52,814 bases of DNA from Rosettibacter sp964572725 (GTDB lineage: Bacteria > Bacteroidota > Ignavibacteria > Ignavibacteriales > Melioribacteraceae), in NCBI GenBank assembly GCA_964572725.1, contig CAZNFW010000020.1:1-52814 (forward strand), read 5' to 3'. Position 1 is the stretch's first letter; each line of letters begins with the position of its first letter. The translations under genes were made by a program, and so were the position numbers. Of this stretch, positions 6,825-16,806 are shown piece by piece. A model generated the notes under the pieces. That model worked only from the letters and a program-made list of their open reading frames with translations. It made no database searches and was not told the DNA's origin.

Positions 6825-9017
6825 ATGATTAACAGTTTATTCTGGATTGCACCTGCCTCTTCTTTACTTGCCTTATTTTTTGCCTGGTTTTTCTTCAAAC
6901 AAATGATGAAGGAAAGCGAAGGCACAGAAAAGATGGCAAGCATAGCTTCCTATGTTCGTAAAGGAGCTATGGCTTACCTTAAACAACAATATAAAGTTGT
7001 AGGTATATTCTTTATTGTTATTATGGCAATATTTTTAATACTTGCATATGGTTTTAATTTTCAAAATCCCTGGGTGCCATTTGCATTTATTACAGGTGGT
7101 TTCTTTTCTGGTTTATCAGGTTTTTTTGGAATGAAGACAGCAACATATGCTTCTGCAAGAACAGCAAATGCTGCAAGAGAGTCATTAAATAAAGGATTAA
7201 AAATTGCTTTCAGAAGCGGTGCTGTTATGGGTCTTGTTGTTGTTGGTCTTGGTCTTCTTGATATTTCAATCTGGTTTACAATATTAAACATTGTTTATCC
7301 TCACGCAACCGATGCTCATAATCTTGTTGTGGTAACTACTACTATGTTAACATTTGGAATGGGTGCATCTACTCAGGCATTATTTGCAAGAGTTGGAGGT
7401 GGAATATTTACAAAAGCAGCTGATGTTGGTGCAGATTTAGTAGGCAAAGTAGAAGCTGGCATTCCTGAAGATGATCCACGCAATCCAGCTACAATCGCAG
7501 ATAATGTTGGAGATAATGTAGGTGATGTTGCAGGAATGGGCGCAGATTTATATGAATCTTACTGCGGTTCAATTTTAGCTACAGCTGCTTTAGGTGCCTC
7601 TGCATTTGTCAATGCACCAGAACTGCAAATGAAAGCTGTATTGGCTCCTATGCTCGTTGCAGCTGTTGGTATTGTTCTTTCCATTGTTGGTATTTTTATG
7701 GTAAGAACTAAAGAAGATGCAACTCAAAAAGATTTGCTTGCTTCTCTTTCAAGAGGCATTAATATTAGCTCTGTATTAATTGTTGTTTTCTCTTACATTA
7801 TTGTTAACTTACTTGGTTTTGATAATGCACTTGGTATCTGGGGTTCGATTGTTACAGGTTTAGTAACTGGAATTATAATTGGTAAATCGACAGAATATTA
7901 TACTTCTCACTCATATAAACCAACTCAAAGAATTGCAGATAGTTCACAAACTGGTCCAGCAACTGTTATTATTTCCGGTTTAAGTATTGGAATGATGTCA
8001 ACAGCTATTCCAGTTGTTACAGTAGCATTTGGTATTATTTTCGCATTTCTTTTTGCCACAGGTTTTGATTTGACAAATATTAACATGGGATTATATGGAA
8101 TTGGTATTGCAGCTGTTGGTATGCTTTCTACTCTTGGAATCACACTTGCAACCGATGCTTATGGTCCAATTGCAGATAATGCAGGCGGCAATGCAGAAAT
8201 GAGTGGATTGGGTAAAGAAGTTCGCAAAAGAACTGATGCACTTGATGCTTTAGGAAATACCACTGCTGCTACAGGCAAAGGATTTGCAATTGGTTCAGCT
8301 GCTCTTACGGCACTTGCTCTTTTAGCTTCTTATGTTGAAGAAGTTAAAATTGCTCTTCTAAGAGCTGGTAAATTAATACTTGATTTCGGTAATGGTGTGA
8401 TTGTAGAAACTCAAAAAGCAAGCATTATGGACTTTATGAATTATTACCAGATTAATTTGATGAATCCCAATGTTCTTGTTGGTGTATTTATTGGAGCGAT
8501 GATGGCATTTTTGTTCTGCGGCTTAACAATGAGTGCAGTTGGTCGTGCAGCTGGCAAAATGGTTGACGAAGTAAGAAGACAATTTAAAACCATACCTGGT
8601 ATTCTTGAAGGAACTGCAGAACCAGATTATGCAAGCTGTGTAGCTATTTCTACAAAAGGAGCTCAGCACGAAATGATTCTTCCTTCTTTGCTTGCAATTT
8701 TAGCTCCAATTATTACAGGTTTAGTATTTGGCGTAGCTGGAGTAATGGGTTTATTAACTGGCGGTCTTGGAGCTGGATTTGTTCTGGCTATCTTCATGGC
8801 AAATTCAGGTGGTGCATGGGATAATGCTAAAAAATATATCGAAGAAGGAAATTATGGCGGAAAAGGTTCTAATCCTCATAAAGCCGCTGTAATCGGTGAT
8901 ACTGTTGGAGATCCTTTCAAAGATACATCAGGTCCAAGCTTGAACATTTTAATTAAATTAATGAGTATGGTTTCAATTGTAATGGCCGGCGTTACAGTAG
9001 CATTTCATATTTTATAA
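6825..9017 (+). CDS. hppA: Membrane-bound proton/sodium-translocating pyrophosphatase
   Basis: Integral membrane pump that couples pyrophosphate hydrolysis to H+ or Na+ export; about 16 membrane segments over 730 residues, the normal family length. The catalytic loop EDDPRNPATIADNVGDNVGD followed by AGMGADLYES is intact, as are later DNAGGNAEM and the C-terminal GDTVGDPFKDTSGPSLN. In GNTTAATGKG the residues A481 and G484 match the A-x-x-G(A) pattern of K+-dependent enzymes, where K+-independent ones have Lys and Thr. Whether it moves H+ or Na+ cannot be judged with confidence. The ATG at 6825 has a CGGAG ribosome site. It stands alone, flanked by a divergent gene and a strong terminator. Confidence 0.97.
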   Translation: MINSLFWIAPASSLLALFFAWFFFKQMMKESEGTEKMASIASYVRKGAMAYLKQQYKVVGIFFIVIMAIFLILAYGFNFQNPWVPFAFITGGFFSGLSGFFGMKTATYASARTANAARESLNKGLKIAFRSGAVMGLVVVGLGLLDISIWFTILNIVYPHATDAHNLVVVTTTMLTFGMGASTQALFARVGGGIFTKAADVGADLVGKVEAGIPEDDPRNPATIADNVGDNVGDVAGMGADLYESYCGSILATAALGASAFVNAPELQMKAVLAPMLVAAVGIVLSIVGIFMVRTKEDATQKDLLASLSRGINISSVLIVVFSYIIVNLLGFDNALGIWGSIVTGLVTGIIIGKSTEYYTSHSYKPTQRIADSSQTGPATVIISGLSIGMMSTAIPVVTVAFGIIFAFLFATGFDLTNINMGLYGIGIAAVGMLSTLGITLATDAYGPIADNAGGNAEMSGLGKEVRKRTDALDALGNTTAATGKGFAIGSAALTALALLASYVEEVKIALLRAGKLILDFGNGVIVETQKASIMDFMNYYQINLMNPNVLVGVFIGAMMAFLFCGLTMSAVGRAAGKMVDEVRRQFKTIPGILEGTAEPDYASCVAISTKGAQHEMILPSLLAILAPIITGLVFGVAGVMGLLTGGLGAGFVLAIFMANSGGAWDNAKKYIEEGNYGGKGSNPHKAAVIGDTVGDPFKDTSGPSLNILIKLMSMVSIVMAGVTVAFHIL

Positions 9018-9036
9018 AATCATTTTTTGAATTTAT

Positions 9037-9069
9037 GCCTGCTCAATTTTATTGGGCAGGCTTTTTTTT
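9037..9069 (+). terminator. Rho-independent terminator of hppA
   Basis: Ten-base stem GCCTGCTCAA / TTGGGCAGGC with one T-G wobble and a 5-base loop, followed by eight T residues, 19 bases after the hppA stop. It is the clearest terminator in the window. Confidence 0.92.
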
Positions 9070-9145
9070 GAATAAACATTTCTTGATTTATGAATTATGT
9101 TAATCTAATTTTGACAATAAAACTAATTATAATTTTGGTGAATTT

Positions 9146-10045
9146 GTGAATCCTCTTAACAAAACTATTGTCGAAGTAGTAAAAATTCTCCCCCAATCCA
9201 TAGTTTTCATTTTTGCTAAAAGATATATCGCAGGTGAAACAATTGATGACGGAATTCGTGTTGTTAAAGAATTGAATTCAAAAGGAATACTTGCTACTAT
9301 GGATGTTCTGGGCGAAGCCGTTACAAACAAAGAAGAATCAGAACAAGCAAAACTCGAATGCTTGAAAGTTCTTGATGTTATCGAACAGAATAATCTGAAA
9401 TCTAATTTATCCATCAAACCAACACAAATGGGTTTAAATATTGATAAGGAATTTTGTTATGATCAGGTTTCAGAAATTCTTGAAAGAGCAGCAATGTATA
9501 AAAATTTTGTCCGCATTGATATGGAAGATTCATCTACAACCGATGCAACTTTTGAACTTTATAAAAAATTAAGAAAAAAATATGATAATGTTGGCATTGT
9601 TGTTCAAGCTTATTTAAAAAGAACTATGAATGACATACAAAATGTAGAAATGAAAGGAACTAATTACAGATTATGCAAAGGAATTTATATTGAACCAGAA
9701 AAAATTGCTTATAAGAATAAGCAGGAAATACAAGATAATTTTGTGAAAATTCTTGAATACTTTTTTGATAATGGCAATTATGTAGGAATAGCAACACATG
9801 ATGATTATCTTATTGAAAAAGCTTATCAAATGATAAAAGAAAAAAATATTCCCAAGGATAAATTTGAATTTCAGATGCTCTATGGTGTGAAAGAAAATTT
9901 AAGAGATAAAATTAATGCAGATGGATATAAAATAAGGGTTTATGTTCCTTTTGGAAAACATTGGTATAATTATTCAATTCGCAGATTGCAGGAAAATCCA
10001 CAGGTGGCTTGGTATATCACAAAAAGCATTTTTTCACATAACTGA
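9146..10045 (+). CDS. Proline dehydrogenase (FAD)
   Basis: Oxidises proline to pyrroline-5-carboxylate with FAD and passes electrons to the quinone pool. The 299-residue single-domain enzyme shows the family barrel signatures RIDMEDSS, LCKGIYIEP, ATHDDYLIEKA, FEFQMLYG, and the C-terminal substrate-binding YVPFGKHWYNYSIRRLQENP. It lacks the P5C dehydrogenase domain found in bifunctional PutA, so that step must be encoded elsewhere. The start is a GTG at 9146 with only a weak ribosome site. The stop overlaps the tsaD start (TGATG), giving an operon with tsaD, mltG and the lipoprotein gene. Confidence 0.93.
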   Translation: MNPLNKTIVEVVKILPQSIVFIFAKRYIAGETIDDGIRVVKELNSKGILATMDVLGEAVTNKEESEQAKLECLKVLDVIEQNNLKSNLSIKPTQMGLNIDKEFCYDQVSEILERAAMYKNFVRIDMEDSSTTDATFELYKKLRKKYDNVGIVVQAYLKRTMNDIQNVEMKGTNYRLCKGIYIEPEKIAYKNKQEIQDNFVKILEYFFDNGNYVGIATHDDYLIEKAYQMIKEKNIPKDKFEFQMLYGVKENLRDKINADGYKIRVYVPFGKHWYNYSIRRLQENPQVAWYITKSIFSHN

Positions 10046-11088
10046 TGAATGTTATTGGAATAGAAACATCTTGCGATGAGACTTCTGTTGCAGTTATATC
10101 AAATGGGAAATTAGTTTCCAATTTAATTTCTTCTCAGGATTTTCATGTTGATTATGGCGGTGTTGTACCGGAATTATCAAGCAGAGCTCATCTTCAAATT
10201 TTAATGCCGCTATTAAAAAAGGCACTTAAAGAATCAGGCATTGAAATTAAAAATATTGATTTAATTGCAGCAACAGCAGGACCAGGCTTAATTGGAGCAT
10301 TGCTTGTGGGTTTAACATTTGCTAAAGGTCTGGCTTATTCTCTTAAAAAAACTTTTATTCCAGTTAACCACATTGAGGGACACATATTTTCTGGTTTTTT
10401 AATGGAAGAAAAACCTGAGTTTCCTTACTTATGTCTTGTAGTTTCTGGAGGGCATACACTTTTATTAATAGTTAAAAGTGATATTGAAATTATTAAACTA
10501 GGTACCACAGTAGATGATGCTGCCGGCGAAGCTTTTGACAAAGTTTCAAAATTACTTGGATTAGGTTATCCGGGAGGACCACAAATTCAAAAAGTTGCTG
10601 AAAATCATAATGATAATTTTGTTGACTTCCCGATTGCTCAGTGTAAAAATGAATATGACTTTTCTTTTAGCGGCTTAAAAACTTCTGTAATCCGTTTTAT
10701 TCAGAAAGAATATGGAAGCAGTGATAAAATTCCTGACGAACATATTCCATTAATAGCAGCATCATTTCAAAAAGCAGTTGTAAAAGCTCTTACAAAAAAT
10801 GTAGAAAAAGCATTAAATAATTTCGATGTGAATTCAATTTCTCTTGTTGGCGGAGTAGCAGCAAATAAATTATTAAGAAATGAATTAGAAAAACTATCTG
10901 TTCATTATAATAAAAAAATTGTAATACCTTCACTTGAATATTGCGGCGATAATGCAGCCATGATTGCATATCGTGGAATGAAACTTTATGAATATTTACA
11001 GAACTCAAAAGAATTTTTATCATATTTTTCAAATCAAAATGCATATCCTGATCTTTCGGGTAATACTTTTATAAAAGATTATCATTGA
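10045..11088 (+). CDS. tsaD: tRNA N6-adenosine threonylcarbamoyltransferase
   Basis: Transfers threonylcarbamoyl to A37 of ANN-reading tRNAs, working with TsaB and TsaE in the cytoplasm. The 347-residue protein begins with the family sequence MNVIGIETSCDET, carries the metal-binding H109-x-x-x-H113 (NHIEGH), VVSGGHTLL, and the C-terminal CGDNAAMIAYRG. Length is normal. Its ATG overlaps the stop of the proline dehydrogenase gene by one base, so it is probably translated by coupling. No partner tsaB/tsaE gene is in the window. Confidence 0.97.
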   Translation: MNVIGIETSCDETSVAVISNGKLVSNLISSQDFHVDYGGVVPELSSRAHLQILMPLLKKALKESGIEIKNIDLIAATAGPGLIGALLVGLTFAKGLAYSLKKTFIPVNHIEGHIFSGFLMEEKPEFPYLCLVVSGGHTLLLIVKSDIEIIKLGTTVDDAAGEAFDKVSKLLGLGYPGGPQIQKVAENHNDNFVDFPIAQCKNEYDFSFSGLKTSVIRFIQKEYGSSDKIPDEHIPLIAASFQKAVVKALTKNVEKALNNFDVNSISLVGGVAANKLLRNELEKLSVHYNKKIVIPSLEYCGDNAAMIAYRGMKLYEYLQNSKEFLSYFSNQNAYPDLSGNTFIKDYH

Positions 11089-11118
11089 AATTATTGAATA
11101 ATTTATTCAGGATTGATA

Positions 11119-12171
11119 TTGATAACTGTTATAGATGACAATATAAAAAAAAATTTTAATCGCAATGAAATTTATTTGTTAGTTGCTTTTTTTGTGTTTG
11201 TTCTTTCAATCTTGATATTTACTTTCTTTGCACCAAATTATTATGATATGTCATCTCCCGTTCAAATTGATATTCCAAAAGGAATGACCCTTAATCAAAT
11301 AATTGATTCACTTTATTCTAAAAAAATTATTCCAAGCAAAACCAATATGAAAATTGCTGCATTAATTTATGGTGCAGAAAGAAAAATTAAAGCAGGAAGG
11401 TATGCTATTCCTAATGGACTAAATTATCTTCAACTAATTGAAGAATTAATCAATCCAAAAAAATCTTTGCAAATACTTGTAACAATTCCCGAAGGAATCT
11501 GGCAAAACGAATTAGCAAAATTACTTCAAGAAAATTTAGGAATAGATTCTGCTAAAGTAATGGAATTGAGCAGAAGCAAATCGTTTATTAATTCTCTTGG
11601 TCTGGATACTGACAATCTTGAGGGTTACTTATTGCCAGAGTCATATTATTTTTTTTCAAATGCAACTGCAGAAGATGTTCTTAGAAGATTAAAGAACGAA
11701 ATGGATAAATTTTTTGACAACCCCAAAATTCAAAATAGAATGAAAGAATTGAAGATGAATAAAAAACAGGTTTTAACATTGGCATCGATTATTGATGCAG
11801 AGTCAAATTATATTCCTGAGTTTAAAAGAATTTCTGGTGTCTATCACAATCGATTAAAAAGAGGAATGCTTTTACAGGCAGACCCGACTGTTCAATATTT
11901 AATAAGAGAAAGAAAAAACAAAAAAGTTTTTTACAAAGATTTGAACATAGATTCGAGATTTAATACTTATAAATATGCAGGACTTCCACCTGCACCAATA
12001 AACAATCCCGGCAAAGATGCAATAATTGCAGCACTATTTCCTGAAAAACACAATTATCTTTTTTTTGTAGCAAATGGAATGGGACAGCATAATTTCTCAT
12101 CAAATCAATTTGAGCATCAAGAAAACATAGCACGATACAGAAAATGGCTAAAAAGTCAAAATCAATATTAA
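11119..12171 (+). CDS. mltG: Endolytic peptidoglycan transglycosylase MltG
   Basis: Inner-membrane lytic transglycosylase that cuts nascent glycan strands and helps set their length. One N-terminal membrane segment (about residues 15-40) precedes a LysM-like region and the YceG catalytic domain. Its hallmark segments are seen: ASIIDAESNY with the catalytic Glu at about residue 228, LLQADPTVQYLI, and NTYKYAGLPPAPINNPG. No ATG fits. Two TTG codons in frame are possible (11113, 11119); the second is preferred because AGGA lies six bases before it. Overlaps the next gene by 28 bases. Confidence 0.93.
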   Translation: MITVIDDNIKKNFNRNEIYLLVAFFVFVLSILIFTFFAPNYYDMSSPVQIDIPKGMTLNQIIDSLYSKKIIPSKTNMKIAALIYGAERKIKAGRYAIPNGLNYLQLIEELINPKKSLQILVTIPEGIWQNELAKLLQENLGIDSAKVMELSRSKSFINSLGLDTDNLEGYLLPESYYFFSNATAEDVLRRLKNEMDKFFDNPKIQNRMKELKMNKKQVLTLASIIDAESNYIPEFKRISGVYHNRLKRGMLLQADPTVQYLIRERKNKKVFYKDLNIDSRFNTYKYAGLPPAPINNPGKDAIIAALFPEKHNYLFFVANGMGQHNFSSNQFEHQENIARYRKWLKSQNQY

Positions 12172-13811
12172 TTTTATATATGGTTTTTATATGGAGCTGC
12201 GCAAATCAAATTCCTCCCGGCGGTGGACCAGTTGATATTGTCCCTCCACAAATAATTGAAGTTTTTCCTTCAAATGGCACAACAAATTACAATAAAAATT
12301 ATTTTGAAATTAAATTCAGTGAATATGTCGATAAAAGAACTGTACACGATGCAATTTTTATATCACCACCTATGAAATATCCTCTTGATTTTGATTGGAG
12401 CGGCAGAACCTTGAGAATAAATTTTCAGGATACGTTAAAGAAAAATACAACTTATACAATTACAATTGGTGCTGGAGTAGAGGATTTAAATAATCACAAT
12501 AAAATGAGAGAACCATTTTCATTTGCATTTTCAACTGGAGAAAAAATTGATTCTGGAAAAATCTCAGGAAAAATTTATGACAAAGATCCCTCAGGAGTGA
12601 TGGTATTTGCTTATAAAAAAAATAATGGAAACATTAATCCTTCAGAACAAAAACCGGATTTTGTTTCTGAAGTTGGCAATAATGGGAAATATTATCTGGT
12701 TGGATTAAGCAAGGGAGAATATTTTGTTTTTGCTATTCGGGATAAACTAAAAGATTTTTTATATAAAAAAAATGAAGACGAATATGGTGTTCAGTTTAAA
12801 AAAATTGTATTATCTAAAGAAATTAATGAAATAAACAATGTTGATTTCTTTTTATCAAAAGAAGATACTATACCACCCAGAATATTAAGTGCATCAATGA
12901 AAGATATGAATCATATTCAAATTGAATTTAATGAAAGAATTGACAGCACAAAGATTTCAATTGATAATTTTTACCTGTTTGATTCAACAATTAATAAAAA
13001 AATTATTCCAGAATATTTTTTCAAAACAAATGATAAAAGAAATCAATATAATTTGTGTATTACGGATTCATTCCCAAAGAATAATAAAATATTCTTAAGA
13101 GCAGAAAATGTTTATGATGTTTATGGAAATCAAAATCAGGGAGAAGAAATTCAAATAATAGTTGAAACAAAAAAAGATACTATCCCGCCCAGGATATTAA
13201 ATGTAGAAAGTCAATATCCAGAAAATAAAATTGATTTTGATAATCCAATTCTTACAATAAAGTTTGATGACGGTATTAAAGAAGACAGCTTAAAAGAAGC
13301 AGTAAATATTTACGATGCAAATGGAAATAAATATCCTGCTGAAATTAAAAAAATAGATGATGCTTCATTTAATGTAATTGTAAAATCAAAGTTAAAGCAG
13401 AGAAGTGAATATCAGCTTAATATTAATCTTAGCAGATTATCAGATGCAGCGGGGAATATAGTTGATTCTGTTTATAAACATAAATTCATTACAGCAAGTG
13501 AGCTTGATTTTTCTGGTATCTCTGGCAAGGTATTATTTGAAAGTGATTCAAATGATGTAATAGTGGTTCTTGAAAGTTCAGGAGAAAGTAAAAATATTTA
13601 TAAACAAAAAGTTGATAAACAGAAAAACTTCAACATTAATAAAGTTCTGCCTGGTAAATATTTATTATGGGGATTTATTGATAAGGATAAAGATGGCAAT
13701 TATACATTTGGTAAAATTAATCCGTTTAAGTATGCAGAAGAATTCAAATTTTATCCCGATACATTGAATTTAAGAGCCCGCTGGCCTGTGGGTGATTTGA
13801 TACTTAAGTAA
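12144..13811 (+). CDS. Lipoprotein with SbsA-type Ig-like domains
   Basis: Predicted exported lipoprotein of 555 residues. The N-terminus has Lys residues, a hydrophobic stretch and a lipobox-like IWSC with the acylated Cys at 19. This leads into CANQIPPGGGPVD, a beginning I know from FCB Ig-like (Big_5) lipoproteins. Three related modules start with VPPQII (about residue 34), IPPRIL (about 242) and IPPRIL (about 346); the last two also share similar DNA. A carboxypeptidase-regulatory-like segment occurs near the C-terminus. Function unknown; probably structural or adhesive in the cell envelope. It overlaps mltG, suggesting coupling to wall metabolism. An alternative start at 12180 would shorten the signal too much. 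Confidence 0.85.
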   Translation: MAKKSKSILILYMVFIWSCANQIPPGGGPVDIVPPQIIEVFPSNGTTNYNKNYFEIKFSEYVDKRTVHDAIFISPPMKYPLDFDWSGRTLRINFQDTLKKNTTYTITIGAGVEDLNNHNKMREPFSFAFSTGEKIDSGKISGKIYDKDPSGVMVFAYKKNNGNINPSEQKPDFVSEVGNNGKYYLVGLSKGEYFVFAIRDKLKDFLYKKNEDEYGVQFKKIVLSKEINEINNVDFFLSKEDTIPPRILSASMKDMNHIQIEFNERIDSTKISIDNFYLFDSTINKKIIPEYFFKTNDKRNQYNLCITDSFPKNNKIFLRAENVYDVYGNQNQGEEIQIIVETKKDTIPPRILNVESQYPENKIDFDNPILTIKFDDGIKEDSLKEAVNIYDANGNKYPAEIKKIDDASFNVIVKSKLKQRSEYQLNINLSRLSDAAGNIVDSVYKHKFITASELDFSGISGKVLFESDSNDVIVVLESSGESKNIYKQKVDKQKNFNINKVLPGKYLLWGFIDKDKDGNYTFGKINPFKYAEEFKFYPDTLNLRARWPVGDLILK

Positions 13812-13881
13812 ATTTATGCAGCAAAATTTTTTTAGTTATAGAAATATTATAAGATAACTGAAAATAGAATAGAACGATAAC

Positions 13882-15135
13882 CTATTTATACAAATAATAT
13901 TTTGATGACAATTTTTTAAACCATTTAATATCTTTATTCAAAATTTCTTTTATATCATCGAACCTGTACCTTTTAGAAAATTCAATTCGAATTTTGTCTG
14001 TTCCAAGAACTCTGTCGAACATTTTTATTCTTGTGGAATCTGCAAAGCTGAATATTTTTTTATCTGGATAAAGCTTATTAAGCACTTCAAGAAAATAAAA
14101 TTGAATCTGCATCAAATTAACTTTATCAAAATCGTAAATATGAATTTGAACACCATTCAAAATTTTATTCTGCCATTTGCCATATAAAGGTTTGTAAGTT
14201 ATTGGTCTGAAAATTACACCATTTAGTTTTAGAGAATTCATATAAGTTGCAAGCGTATCAGGATTAATCCATTCAGCTGCAAAAGTTTGAAATGGCAGTG
14301 TGTAACTAATTCCAATAGAAATTTCATTTAGTTCACCAAGAATACCAGTTGCAACAAGGTAAAAAGGAATTTTGCTGTCAGGCACATTTGCCGAAGTTGG
14401 CACCCAGATTAATTTAGTATCATCAAATTTCATCCATCTATGCCATCCGTTCATCTTTACTACAGATAATTTGCAGCTCAATCCATTTGAAAGCATTTTT
14501 TCATTATTAAGCATTAAAGCTAATTCACCACATGTTAAACCATATACATAAGGGATTTTATATTTGCCTACGAAAGAAGTAAAATTATCTTCAACAACAT
14601 TTCCTTCAATTCTTAGTCCGCCAAGTGGATTGGGTCTATCAAGAACAATAAATTCAATATTATTTTCAGCTGCTGATTCCATAGCCAATCCAAGTGTTGT
14701 AATGTATGTATAAGAACGACAACCAATATCCTGAATATCATAAACCAATACATCGATATCTTTCAACATATCTGAAGTGGGTTTTTGAGTTTTGCCGTAC
14801 AATGAATAGTATTTAATTCCTGTAGAGCTGTCAAAAAAATCTTCAACGAATTCTCCTGAACCTGCAACACCTTTAATTCCATGTTCTGGACTAAAAACAG
14901 CAATTAGCTTAAAATTTTTTGCTTTCTTGAATAAATCTATTGTTGATTCTAACTTATTATTTACACTTGTATGATTTGCAATTAATCCAACATTTTTACC
15001 GACGAGTAGAGAAAAATTATTTTTTTCGAGAATATCGATACCAAGTAAAACTTTTGGATTCTGAGAAAATATACTCAGGTTGAATACTAAAAAGTATAAT
15101 AAAATTGTGAATATAATTTTAAAAAATTTTTTCAT
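13882..15135 (-). CDS. namZ: Exo-beta-N-acetylmuramidase NamZ-like (DUF1343)
   Basis: Family members remove terminal N-acetylmuramic acid from peptidoglycan fragments, allowing wall recycling. The 417-residue protein has a signal peptide with probable cleavage after SIFS, then GIDILEKNNFSLLVGKNVGL, FSPEHGIKG, YDIQDIGCRSYTYI, LDRPNPLGG, the middle WVPTSANVPD, and the C-terminal LNKLYPDKKIF, all typical of DUF1343. It is the last gene of a minus-strand operon, overlapping the cyclodeaminase stop by four bases (ATGA). The joining of a wall enzyme with histidine degradation has no obvious biochemical logic. Confidence 0.85.
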   Translation of the reverse strand: MKKFFKIIFTILLYFLVFNLSIFSQNPKVLLGIDILEKNNFSLLVGKNVGLIANHTSVNNKLESTIDLFKKAKNFKLIAVFSPEHGIKGVAGSGEFVEDFFDSSTGIKYYSLYGKTQKPTSDMLKDIDVLVYDIQDIGCRSYTYITTLGLAMESAAENNIEFIVLDRPNPLGGLRIEGNVVEDNFTSFVGKYKIPYVYGLTCGELALMLNNEKMLSNGLSCKLSVVKMNGWHRWMKFDDTKLIWVPTSANVPDSKIPFYLVATGILGELNEISIGISYTLPFQTFAAEWINPDTLATYMNSLKLNGVIFRPITYKPLYGKWQNKILNGVQIHIYDFDKVNLMQIQFYFLEVLNKLYPDKKIFSFADSTRIKMFDRVLGTDKIRIEFSKRYRFDDIKEILNKDIKWFKKLSSKYYLYK

Positions 15136-15764
15136 GATGATTTTAATGAATCCATGATAATGTTCAAATATAAATCGGCTGTTTTTTGAACTTCATCAAA
15201 AATCACCTGAGTACTTTTTTTAATTTCAGAAGCAATAGTTTGATTGTTCAATGATTTGCAGTTTATTAATACATTCAAAAATGCTGATTGAGCAGAAGAT
15301 TTAATTAATGAAACTGCAACTCCAGCATCAGAGACAGAGTTCTTATTTCCCTTATCAATGATAATTTTTAATAAAGGCAAAATTGAACTGCAATTTTTAA
15401 TAACTTCAGAAGGAACTTCTGCTGCCTGTAGTGTAGCTTCTTCAATTTTTTGTGAACGAATCTGGATTTGTTCTTCGTTTTCTTTAGGAAGTTTTATTGC
15501 TTCCATAACATAATTAAATGCTTGATTATCTTTTTCAGCTAAAAGAAGAAATTTTTTTTGATATTCTTCAAGTTTTTCTTTAACAGTGATTATTTCACTT
15601 TCTACATCTGAATATTTTTTCTTTCCAATAGTCAGGTTGCACACCATAATACCAAGACTTGAAGCCAGAGCTCCACAAAAAGCAGCAACATTCCCGCCGC
15701 CCGGTGTAGGGGAACTGGATGATATTTCATTTAAATATTCTAAAATTGTTTTTAATTCATTCAT
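15132..15764 (-). CDS. Formimidoyltetrahydrofolate cyclodeaminase family protein
   Basis: Predicted to convert 5-formimino-THF to 5,10-methenyl-THF and ammonia, the step after the adjacent glutamate formimidoyltransferase. The 210-residue helical protein begins with the family feature STPTPGGGNVAAFCGALA-like sequence (here SSPTPGGGNVAAFCGA) and has VSDAGVAVSLIKSSAQSA later. In animals the two activities are fused; here they are separate genes 15 bases apart, with AAAGG as ribosome site. The assignment to folate chemistry rests on the neighbours as well as the family. Confidence 0.88.
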   Translation of the reverse strand: MNELKTILEYLNEISSSSPTPGGGNVAAFCGALASSLGIMVCNLTIGKKKYSDVESEIITVKEKLEEYQKKFLLLAEKDNQAFNYVMEAIKLPKENEEQIQIRSQKIEEATLQAAEVPSEVIKNCSSILPLLKIIIDKGNKNSVSDAGVAVSLIKSSAQSAFLNVLINCKSLNNQTIASEIKKSTQVIFDEVQKTADLYLNIIMDSLKSS

Positions 15765-15779
15765 AAAATTTACCTTTGT

Positions 15780-16799
15780 TTAGTTAATCATGTATTCAAT
15801 AATTTTTTCTTCGGGATTAAATTTATTTAAAGAATTTAATCCAAGATTTTCAATTGCTGCTTCAATTAATTTTGTTTCGTTGAATTCTTTGTAATTTGTA
15901 TAAAACTTGCCTGCTTCTAAGATTGCTTGTAATGGAACAAGTCCAACAATTTCACTACCACAAACTTCTACACCAATTCTTGCAGCTTCTTTTTTGACTT
16001 CTTCGAATGCAACATAAATTGGTGTAACGAGGTAATTTGTTAAATTCATTGAAACCTGAGTTATATTATATTTTTCGAGATAAACTCCCATAGCTTTAAC
16101 TTCTTTTAATTTCCCAGGTACTCTTACAGTTTTGCCGTCAATTTTAATTATGTTTCCGAATTCATCTCGTTTAGGATAACCGCTTTCACGCAAAAGTTCA
16201 CTGATTTCTTTTGCAAATCTTATATCGCTTGATTTAATATTAACATTATAAGCAATTAAGAAGAATCTTGCTCCTGTAACAATTGCCCCAAGTTTTGGAT
16301 TAAAAATTGGTTCTCCATAATCTGGAAACCATTCTGGATTTTTTAATTTTTCTTCCAATCCCTCATATTCTCCCTGTCTAATATTGGCAAGACTTTTTCT
16401 TTCTGGTTTACGGGCTGAATATTCATACAAATAAACCGGCACATTTAGTTCATGGGAAATTATTTCAGCAAATCGCTCTGAAATTTTTACACATTCGTCC
16501 ATAGTAACATTAGAAACAGGAACAAATGGAACAACATCAATTGCTCCTATTCTCGGGTGTTCTCCTTTATGATAACGCATATCAATATTTTTCGCAGCAG
16601 CTTTGCAGGCATTTATTGTACCATTAAGAATTCCATCTTCGTTACCTGCCATTGTTACAACAACTCGATTATAATCTGCATCAGGTTCAAGATTTAGTAA
16701 TTTTACATCACGAGTTTCAGCAATAGCATTTCGAATCTCATTAAAAGTATTTTCATTTCTTCCTTCGCTGAAATTTGGTACGCATTCAATAATTTTCAT
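15780..16799 (-). CDS. ftcD: Glutamate formimidoyltransferase
   Basis: Moves the formimino group of N-formimino-glutamate to tetrahydrofolate, yielding glutamate; the last carbon-skeleton step of histidine breakdown. The 339-residue protein opens with IECVPNFSEGRN and shows HPRIGAIDVVPFVP, GARFFLIAYNVNI, QVSMNLTNY and VGLVPLQAI, matching the family through both subdomains. GAGGA is placed well before the ATG at 16799. It lies 7 bases after the imidazolonepropionase stop, and the two act in sequence once formimino-glutamate is released. Confidence 0.95.
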   Translation of the reverse strand: MKIIECVPNFSEGRNENTFNEIRNAIAETRDVKLLNLEPDADYNRVVVTMAGNEDGILNGTINACKAAAKNIDMRYHKGEHPRIGAIDVVPFVPVSNVTMDECVKISERFAEIISHELNVPVYLYEYSARKPERKSLANIRQGEYEGLEEKLKNPEWFPDYGEPIFNPKLGAIVTGARFFLIAYNVNIKSSDIRFAKEISELLRESGYPKRDEFGNIIKIDGKTVRVPGKLKEVKAMGVYLEKYNITQVSMNLTNYLVTPIYVAFEEVKKEAARIGVEVCGSEIVGLVPLQAILEAGKFYTNYKEFNETKLIEAAIENLGLNSLNKFNPEEKIIEYMIN

Positions 16800-16806
16800 T
16801 TTGTCC

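Noticed and set aside
12862..13202. DNA repeat in the Ig-like lipoprotein as a mobile or CRISPR repeat
   Set aside because: The two similar stretches encode the same IPPRIL start of successive Ig-like modules; explained by domain duplication.
13812..13881. Terminator between the convergent lipoprotein and namZ genes
   Set aside because: AGTTAT/ATAACT pairs for six bases only, with no T run on either strand after the stem.
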